NCBI GenBank assembly: GCA_030407315.1
Contig: JALQPE010001878.1
Location: forward strand, 62,001-126,000
Reading direction: 5' to 3'
DNA from: Asparagopsis taxiformis
Lineage: Eukaryota; Rhodophyta; Florideophyceae; Bonnemaisoniales; Bonnemaisoniaceae
Length of the DNA stretch: 64,000 bases
The notes beneath the pieces are model-generated. The model did no database searches. It was not told where the DNA came from and saw only the letters and a program-made list of their open reading frames with translations. Position 1 is the stretch's first letter, and every line of letters starts with the position of its first letter. The translations under genes and the position numbers were made by a program. Shown piece by piece: positions 58,501 through 64,000 of this stretch.

Positions 58501-59112
58501 CACAATCGACTGCAAAGCGCTGATACGATGACCTCCATCAATGCACTGCAGTTTCTTCCGTCCGTCTGACCCCATTGTTTCACAGATGGTCATTCGGGTG
58601 CCAGTTTCCAGAAACCCCTCGGTAGATATTTTGCTGACCAGATCGCGCACTCTGGCCTCCTGCACAAGACGAGAAGTTGATTCCGGTTTGGCAACATCTA
58701 GCGGATTGATCATTTTAGGTTCAGTCCTGCATTCGACAATGTTGATGTCAATCCCCATCACAGACTCTTCTGATGCTTCCATGCCAGCAGGACTCCCCTC
58801 GCCTTCACGGACGTTAGACCTCTCCCTGTTTTTCGATTTCACCGTCCCAGGAGTAGATGGAAAGCGTAGAGTGTTTTTCCCAGATGGTGATATATCACCA
58901 AGGGTTTTTGCTGCCTCTATCATGGCAGCGTCTGCTCCCTGAATGGGTGTCTGGCTATCTGCCGTCTCCCTTCCCGCTGCAGACGGAGTCCCTCCATCAC
59001 CAGAACCTCCGGAGGGTGTTTTATCACCGCCTACCGTCGTTGCAAGTCTCTCTGCAACGCTTTCGACGGTATCCTTTGGTTCCGCAGCGCGCTCAGTGTC
59101 GCTTCCGGCCAT
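55588..59112 (-). CDS. ParB-like / 2-oxoglutarate-Fe(II) dioxygenase-like fusion protein, type I (module B)
   Basis: 1,174 aa from ATG at 59,112. An acidic/Ser-rich leader precedes the ParB-like domain: 'TSRLVQEARVRDLVSKISTE', box II DGGHRISALQSI (about residue 191), and 'THDVIEVSIADHVCTVMKFM'. A helical region follows (AEHW-type 'FEHWSAIPSR', 'ILELTAMWTMWKRR'). A roughly 400-residue disordered linker carries basic patches (RPRQKKKQKM). The C-terminal region starts at SRMKYYVNGK: 'GHTDYEVG' (HTD about 1,055), 'MMSSGADGFGLVLAPYSHVC', 'PPYSVLVCRGDVYHHEEGF' (distal His about 1,127), and Arg in PIRSH. Closest relative here is 6384-9695 (shared 'PSYFMMSSGADGF', 'APYSHVCL'). The reaction is unproven; hydroxylation of methylated DNA or of a histone is the obvious hypothesis. 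Confidence 0.82.
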   Translation of the reverse strand: MAGSDTERAAEPKDTVESVAERLATTVGGDKTPSGGSGDGGTPSAAGRETADSQTPIQGADAAMIEAAKTLGDISPSGKNTLRFPSTPGTVKSKNRERSNVREGEGSPAGMEASEESVMGIDINIVECRTEPKMINPLDVAKPESTSRLVQEARVRDLVSKISTEGFLETGTRMTICETMGSDGRKKLQCIDGGHRISALQSIVENKPTVADRWRLRSISVDFIRPPGTREMFHPLEVMRISQKLNEKTHDVIEVSIADHVCTVMKFMMMKGLMKAKVNVCTKVVVENKVIPGCQEGIMMKYVSIAQGFGDVNNPAFEHWSAIPSRFATETSPPDSKNMQGCTVDVLFASAFRKASVDTKLVILELTAMWTMWKRRKGDGGISLKTCAQKWCYSMCEIYDILEKAVRKENSWHSSPHPCFRKLHEVPEPGGRTRKTIRYRILTVLKDFYPSDAPTGRGIRAALTRSMMKEIRYVVFNGPILSDDSLDHSVAPEIGVQERRTRRKSLEGNTAPQPRQQSASYGDTSNAAIDRSDVVQSPNVLTQQQTQGSLEISDRVNAEVGAATQVGEEATGKAADSESAKQVTTDRAVPTAPTENNSSKPGDCEVGDVLQKNVGTPELEPAGANRGRNDHGDENDLQQSPSPVAAGSATLRPEQGGKSPANMSVGHPRTGRDGEGGPESRKSDGSGTKDVREECPEHSSGRTTEDPMKGVRNQGDGTGDAMLSTADVGLPVLPELEDTETPVTSSTPRKLMTAKHSSGFVPLKAKPRNTETPPMILRSKRKLVDVTPQEVIDLVGEDTSRPRQKKKQKMREDANLQSGKDAAVHAVQGGQYSDRQQNDVPDKDVEEGIEAKLPVIIHPDSRMKYYVNGKLVDTLRAEVAEAAASAYSAQNVSAEFLSRAYFREKRNEIDLVGFTILDGIFKSSTTADAIHELLLHFSALFEERLEDAKKNSESGDTRRDPDWTPWCMAMMDGKNSDEEGEKGRGIFITKRKSLCDDLEDNNNNLYRKKMIVELGLGICAECLELRTSGKDPMAFPSTGTTLVLTGERTKPRAGHTDYEVGIDEVNSPPSPPSYFMMSSGADGFGLVLAPYSHVCLSHPNRELYRVPMKRCEVPPYSVLVCRGDVYHHEEGFESNKGLQYKFPIRSHIFLKTEQHQSEEGEYVVGHWEGNSKLK

Positions 59113-59374
59113 TGCAAAGATTTGGACGCGTAGAGAAGCCGTTCAGGATGACAAAGACACCTTTTCTCTCCGACTACACGATCAAGAGATATTCCTCTTT
59201 CAAGGTGGTATTTGGCGGGAAACGATCTCCCTACACGTTTAAACGTGAAATATCAGTTATTGATTCACCTTCCACGCGCTCCAATTGTATTCGGCCATCT
59301 GTCATTCCTCGACGAAGGACTTCCCACACACAATTCCTTCGTTCCCAAAACCATCCCATTGCCATGAATCATAG
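59113..59374. other. 5' flank of the type I dioxygenase gene
   Basis: About 260 bp, promoter expected. It includes the palindrome ACGTTTAAACGT at about 59,235. No other element recognised. Confidence 0.45.
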
Positions 59375-59770
59375 TACTCCACTTGTCACTGGAGCCAGAA
59401 AACTATACCGGGTATTATTTTCCACTGCATTGGCCAGGTGCCGGCTCCCCATTGGCAGCAGACAGCAATCAGTCACAATACTCCACTTGTCACTGGAGCC
59501 AGAAAACTATACCGGGTATTATTTTCCACTGCATTGGCCAGGTGCCGGCTCCCCATTGGCAGCAGACAGCCATCAGTCACAATACTCCACTTGTCACTGG
59601 AGCCAGAAAACTTATACCGGGTATTATTTTCCACTGCATTGGCCAGGTGCCGGCTCCCCATTGGCCAGCAGACAGCCATCAGTCACAATACTCCACTTGT
59701 CACTGGAGCCAGAAAATTATACCGGGTATTATTTTCCACTTCATTGGCCAGGTGCCAGCTCTCCATTGGA
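59375..59770. repeat. ~105-bp tandem array, four core palindromes (module B)
   Basis: Cores ACCGGGT at 59,407, 59,511, 59,616 and 59,721 (spacing 104, 105, 105), each as TATACCGGGTATTATTTTCC. A second dyad in each unit pairs GCATTGGCCAGG with CCCATTGGCAG-type sequence, again a CCATTGG box as in the other arrays. The last unit is diverging. It lies between the type I dioxygenase start and the transposase stop. Confidence 0.95.
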
Positions 59771-60028
59771 TTATGCGAACTCAACTTTGTGGAACTAGGA
59801 GTCCTGCAACTCGCGGCTCCATCTCTAGTACCAATGGCATCATACGTACGTAAGTGCGTACGCTCTTCGCAAAACACACTTTATTTGTGCGCATGGAACA
59901 AAATCCCACACTATTCTTCAAACGACATGTACAAATTTTGTATAGCATTTGTTGGAAGACTTGATCAGGACTGCTGCTAAATGAATTACGAAAGTTTACT
60001 GATGTATTAAACACTGTGCTGGAACACT

Positions 60029-63000
60029 CTATGCTGAACGTGGTGGGTATCCATCTTCTCTAGTTAAGACGCTCACTTCACCACCAGAAAGAATATCACT
60101 ATTGTGCTCTACAATGCCACTTTGTCTATCGTATGAACAAACTCCTGACTCGCAGTTATGTACGTGCAAAACTTCTCGGACCCCGTCGTTCATTTCAACG
60201 TGAACTATAGTATCATTCCCACCTTTCCGGTACATACCGTCTCCAGTGCATGTCAAGGGAATGCAGACAGCATATGGAGTTTTCTGCTTCCATTTCTTTG
60301 CCTTCTTCTCCTCTCCTTGCCCTACCACAATAAAAAAGGACAATGTGACGAAAAGGACACGTCTGGAACATGTGAATTCCTCCATGCTCGTCCTGCTATG
60401 GGCGGGTACTACTATACCAGCATCATACCATCCATCTTTGCACACTGCTTGAATGATGCTTCCAGGTTCAGCACGCCCTAACCTCGATTCGCTCTCAGAT
60501 CCCTCATGACTAGTGCGCACTCTTTGTGCAGCAGTGAGCCACCATAGTCGTTCACCATGTTGAGACCCGTTTACCTGTCTGGTTCTGAGAAAAGTTTCAG
60601 AAGCTTTACGTATCCTTGCCATCATGACGGTTTCTTCTGCCGGAACATTTTTCGCGTCTTCAACAGATTCCCCTCGCCACCGCGTGATTGGACAGTGGGT
60701 GCTCACCATAGTACTGCTCCTCTCTGATATGAGATGGAATACAGGACTTAAGAAGCATCTTTTTGCTGCCTCTTCTGTCGCATGTGGACTCTCCGAAATT
60801 CCTTTTCCTAGTGCAAAATACACGCGTCTGCAATCGGCAGACGTCCATTGTTTTGTATTGTGACCTACCGCACCCAGCGTGATGGCTATTCGTGCGAGCC
60901 AGTCATCGGCCATGATGAGCTCCATTGATGACAGATGTTCATTCTTATGGTTCGAGTTTCGAACCCCTCTTTTAAGAGGCTGGTGCATTCTCTCGAATAA
61001 AAGCTCTTCCACATGTTTCGCAGCTCCAAAAGCTGGTAATGTATGTACGCAAAATTCTATCAACCGATGCATGTTCGGTTTGTCCAGATGTTTCATTGCA
61101 ATAGGATCCTTCTTGCATACCTCATGCAGTTCTTTCATATAGTCTGAAACAAGAGCTAGAATGTGGTCATGACGTCCGCCATTCTCGGCCTCGAACCTCC
61201 TGGTTGACTCAAGTCCATCTATCCACCATGTTGGGATGAATCGAATGCTGGCAACAACCATTTGAAACTTTTTCAGCAAACGAAGAATACGTTCAAGTTT
61301 TTCATACCCGTCCCAAGAGTTCCCGATGACGATACGAAATGCCGAATAAAATGCTTGGGGAGCTACAACGAGAACAGCGAATATATCGCTCATGTTCATC
61401 GATAATAGGTAGTTCTGCCCGAATACCTGACTCTGACTACTCAAACAGAACATTCGGAGGGTATTCAGTAGAACTGTTTCCGCAACATTTCGAAGTACAG
61501 GTGTTGCTGCGGTGATTGTGGCATTCATCACATCTTGAGCCAGTCCGGAGAGCAGATGGTCTGGGGCAACTACAGCAGAGCGATATGGATCGAATTGACA
61601 AGGAACAACTGGAACTCCTTCTTCGTTTGTAGGAACTCCTCTCCGCACACGATTAAGGGATTCACTCAAATTATGGAGTGCCTTATTCTCAATCGGATCT
61701 AGGCTTAGTCCAAGAACTTTGAGCTGATCTTGCGATGCGACTTCCCTCACAAGCTTGTTTCGGTGCATTCCTCGGGCATGCGTACTCATCTGACTGTTTA
61801 GCAATGCTGTGTATGCATTTCGTGAACCTCCACTGCTGCTCATATCTTGCTTTTCGAAAATGCAGCTATGGCATGGTGTATTACTGGTGTGACCACGGAC
61901 ATCCAGAGTATGCGAAACAGCTGGGTAATCTCCGATAAATCCAACAGGATCCAGGAATATGACCACATCTTCTCCATTTGCATCTTTCGCTGGAAAACCG
62001 TCTGTACTTCCCTTCACAATGTCGGGTACAACTCTCTCAATTACAACATTTGTTGAAACTCCCGGGGGAACGAATCCAAGAACGCGGACTGCGTGGAAGC
62101 TTTCTCTCTTGCTTGGCTGTATGCCTAATGGAAGCATATAGCAGCCACCAAAACTTCCTTTCCGGCTTGTGAACGGCTGGAAGTCATCAGCATATAGCAG
62201 AAATCGGTATACGATATATTTCCTGCCATCTGAAAGATTCCCCTCACTGCAGGCATCCATACGTTTAGAGCCGGGGTGCCATCTAGACCTCTTGTCTGGA
62301 GCTCCTATGAGCTGGACGTCTTTCACCCGAATTTGTTCGCGATGTAGCTGCCCAGTTGCTCCCCTTGTGGAGCAAATGAGAAAAGTCGCATGTTCAGAGC
62401 GTCCCTTTTTCAGATGTCTGTTCACGAGTAGTAACTCTTCAAATGTGCTCCCATCAGACTTACTTTTTGGCCGAAACAGAGTGATAGCGTCACCTGCCCG
62501 AATATCATTGTTGCAATGTTCTCCGTCGAGCGTTGTGGTGGAGACGACACGCCTCGCATTTCTTTTCTCAGTTTCTTCCATTGCATCGATTTGCGGGTCT
62601 ATCACATCTTCCATATTTGATTCTTGTTGTTCTTCTCCGGTTGCAAGATAACTTGCAATGATGATAGCTTCAATTCTCCAGTCACTCCTTGCTGTAAAAC
62701 TTCTTCTGCTCCTAGAATTCTTTCCAGTTTCGATGTTCTTTCCCTGTTTCGTTCTGGCTCCTCCCAGCTTAGCCACCAGGGCCTCTTGATTTGTCGTCGG
62801 CATACATATGATCCTCAACTCGTCTCCATGTCGGGCGTATACCTTTCTGTGCATCTTGTGACCGTCATGATCTGATGCACTTACCGAAATGCGATGGAAT
62901 GGGTCATTCAGAACAGCTGAACGGCATTTGACAATGAAAGAGTTTTCAATACTTTCTGAAGCAATTTGATATGCTTCATCTTCTCTTTCATCACTACTAT

Positions 63001-63730
63001 CCCTTTTACTAGACTTTATGCAGTCCAGAATGGGTCCGGTCTGTATATCCCTTTCCGCCCATGTGCTCGGTAGCACGACTCGTACCGATGTAGTACAATG
63101 AGCTCTACGGCTACTAGACAGTCCTGGAGACATCTTTCCAAGCCTAGAGCCGCTTTTTGTTACATCTATTTCACACGTTGTATCCATGCTTTGTGGGAAA
63201 CATGTTTTCAGAATGAACGGTAAAATGACTTTCCTCATGTACGAGTCGCTAGGTGCTTGATCCGAAATGTCCCGCTTGAAATTAGACATCTCACGCATAC
63301 CTTCATAGTCCTTGCGTTTCATCCGTAGCGTTCCACTAAGCAATATTATTGCAGAGAATACTGGCCAGGTCAGCAGTTTATCCACAAGTCTGCGGTCATC
63401 TTCCGCTGCCTCTTCTCCGTCGTGGTCATCACAGCTCTCGGCCGAGCTTTCCTCAGAGCCTATAGTTTCTTCTTCTCTCGTAACTTTTCCAGCCTCAAAA
63501 AATGCAATGTGCTCTTCTCCATTGCCACTAGAAATATTCTCGTCTTCAGCAGATGCTTTTCCGACGTTTTCGTCCGGTATATCGGCGTGAACCTCGAATG
63601 TTTCGTTCGAAACTAGCGGGGTTTCCCCATTTTCGTGCCTTGTCCCACTTTCGTATGGGATTGGCAATGATTCAAACCTTCTCCGGGTTCTTCGAGGTGT
63701 ACCTTTCTTCCGAACAGCTGTTCGTTTCAT
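60029..63730 (-). CDS. CACTA/TNP2-like (KDZ/Plavaka-like) DDE transposase
   Basis: 1,233 aa, ATG at 63,730, intact. An acidic, disordered N-terminus (about 1-110) precedes a core resembling TNP2-family (Transposase_21-type) transposases: 'LLYADDFQPF' (about residue 513; compare the family's TDGFxPF), 'SFGGCYMLPLGI', 'RVLGFVPPG', then 'GFIGDYPAVSHTLDVRGHTS' continuing to NTPCHSC (about 595-620; compare DxPA...GH/GW...CPxC). A possible zinc-binding CxxC lies in that segment. The third acidic catalytic residue could not be placed with confidence. The C-terminal quarter is what survives as the remnant in module A. It would excise and insert the module; nothing here shows activity. The residues between motifs are unusual enough that the exact clade is uncertain. 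Confidence 0.8.
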   Translation of the reverse strand: MKRTAVRKKGTPRRTRRRFESLPIPYESGTRHENGETPLVSNETFEVHADIPDENVGKASAEDENISSGNGEEHIAFFEAGKVTREEETIGSEESSAESCDDHDGEEAAEDDRRLVDKLLTWPVFSAIILLSGTLRMKRKDYEGMREMSNFKRDISDQAPSDSYMRKVILPFILKTCFPQSMDTTCEIDVTKSGSRLGKMSPGLSSSRRAHCTTSVRVVLPSTWAERDIQTGPILDCIKSSKRDSSDEREDEAYQIASESIENSFIVKCRSAVLNDPFHRISVSASDHDGHKMHRKVYARHGDELRIICMPTTNQEALVAKLGGARTKQGKNIETGKNSRSRRSFTARSDWRIEAIIIASYLATGEEQQESNMEDVIDPQIDAMEETEKRNARRVVSTTTLDGEHCNNDIRAGDAITLFRPKSKSDGSTFEELLLVNRHLKKGRSEHATFLICSTRGATGQLHREQIRVKDVQLIGAPDKRSRWHPGSKRMDACSEGNLSDGRKYIVYRFLLYADDFQPFTSRKGSFGGCYMLPLGIQPSKRESFHAVRVLGFVPPGVSTNVVIERVVPDIVKGSTDGFPAKDANGEDVVIFLDPVGFIGDYPAVSHTLDVRGHTSNTPCHSCIFEKQDMSSSGGSRNAYTALLNSQMSTHARGMHRNKLVREVASQDQLKVLGLSLDPIENKALHNLSESLNRVRRGVPTNEEGVPVVPCQFDPYRSAVVAPDHLLSGLAQDVMNATITAATPVLRNVAETVLLNTLRMFCLSSQSQVFGQNYLLSMNMSDIFAVLVVAPQAFYSAFRIVIGNSWDGYEKLERILRLLKKFQMVVASIRFIPTWWIDGLESTRRFEAENGGRHDHILALVSDYMKELHEVCKKDPIAMKHLDKPNMHRLIEFCVHTLPAFGAAKHVEELLFERMHQPLKRGVRNSNHKNEHLSSMELIMADDWLARIAITLGAVGHNTKQWTSADCRRVYFALGKGISESPHATEEAAKRCFLSPVFHLISERSSTMVSTHCPITRWRGESVEDAKNVPAEETVMMARIRKASETFLRTRQVNGSQHGERLWWLTAAQRVRTSHEGSESESRLGRAEPGSIIQAVCKDGWYDAGIVVPAHSRTSMEEFTCSRRVLFVTLSFFIVVGQGEEKKAKKWKQKTPYAVCIPLTCTGDGMYRKGGNDTIVHVEMNDGVREVLHVHNCESGVCSYDRQSGIVEHNSDILSGGEVSVLTREDGYPPRSA

Positions 63731-64000
63731 CTCTTCTCTTTGGATTCGAGAGAACTTTGCACAAATTGTAGATTAATGTCAACTAGTAGGCAACTAATGA
63801 GATGGTATCCGTCTCTTTTTAACCAGGCCACTGTAATAGTTTATAGTACCTATATTTTCTTACCGTTACATCTTATCGAAAACTTCACACTGAATAGTGT
63901 CCTACCTAACTCAAGGAACAGGTGACTTGATTTCCCATGTTGGGTTCTTCAGCGATCTTTAATGCCTCCAACGATTCCTGCTTCCTTTTCTGAATGAAAT
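63731..64000. other. 5' flank of the transposase gene, window end
   Basis: 270 AT-rich bp with no gene. It contains GGCCACTGTAAT (63,826), a half-copy of the arm seen inside the module A fold-back at 10,340. By analogy with module A, a rightward coiled-coil gene should follow beyond the window. Confidence 0.45.

Larger units (their letters stand above)
43234..64000. other. Module B: second copy of the epigenetic-enzyme gene set (putative large DNA transposon)
   Basis: All five genes present are full-length and open: Tudor-like, ParB-MTase-SET, two ParB-dioxygenases, transposase. Palindrome arrays lie downstream of the genes. It runs past the window end, so its right boundary and any counterpart of the coiled-coil gene are unseen. 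The two dioxygenase types appear in the reverse order compared with module A. Confidence 0.6.

Overview
The window is eukaryotic nuclear DNA. It has long, apparently intron-free genes on both strands, two complete chromodomain-bearing Ty3/gypsy LTR retrotransposons, and no bacterial operon or ribosome-binding-site logic. The compact intron-poor genes embedded in LTR elements would fit a red alga, but no gene here proves the lineage; treat that as a guess.

The main result is that one unusual set of genes occurs twice, in the same order and orientation. Module A (about 1-43,233, interrupted by 24.5 kb of retrotransposon) and module B (about 43,234 to past 64,000) each hold, left to right: (i) a leftward ~455-aa protein with a possible SH3/Tudor-like N-terminus (188-1549; 43,839-45,227); (ii) divergent from it, a rightward ~1,160-aa fusion of a ParB-like domain, a beta-class amino DNA methyltransferase and a SET domain (2064-5533, frame-split; 45,959-49,468, intact); (iii) two leftward ~1,000-1,170-aa proteins fusing a ParB-like domain, a long disordered linker and a C-terminal 2-oxoglutarate/Fe(II) dioxygenase-like domain (6384-9695 and an interrupted pseudogene at 11,415-39,052; 50,957-53,929 and 55,588-59,112); (iv) a leftward CACTA/TNP2-like (KDZ/Plavaka-like) transposase (a 3' remnant at 40,127-41,030; an intact 1,233-aa gene at 60,029-63,730). 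Module A also shows a rightward coiled-coil protein of unknown function (41,710-43,233). Its counterpart in module B would lie beyond the window. I read this as a large DNA transposon, or an array derived from one, carrying a DNA/chromatin-modification kit: a DNA methyltransferase plus histone methyltransferase writer, two oxygenases that might erase or hypermodify, and a possible reader, with the writer and oxygenases sharing a ParB-type domain.

The second result concerns DNA sites. Palindromic repeats sit at equivalent 3'-end intergenic positions of both modules and in none of the divergent promoters. Their sequence is module-specific: nested fold-backs built on TTACAG/CTGTAA in A, and 91-118-bp units built on AATAATACCGGGTATTATT in B. 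Nearly all contain a shared core, TACC(C/G)GGTA. They are natural candidate binding sites for the ParB-like domains or the transposase.

The third result is that one ParB-oxygenase gene of module A was hit twice by related retrotransposons in opposite orientation: element A at 13,759-27,189 (minus) and element B at 27,340-38,426 (plus). Each has a perfect 5-bp target duplication (GGCAG; GCAAT). A 150-bp island of the host gene is stranded between them, and the reading frame resumes exactly when both are mentally removed. Element A has a nonsense-broken gag and carries an extra antisense ORF that B lacks. Element B looks coding-competent.

All domain assignments come from motifs read by eye. 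No database search, structure prediction or transcript data was available.
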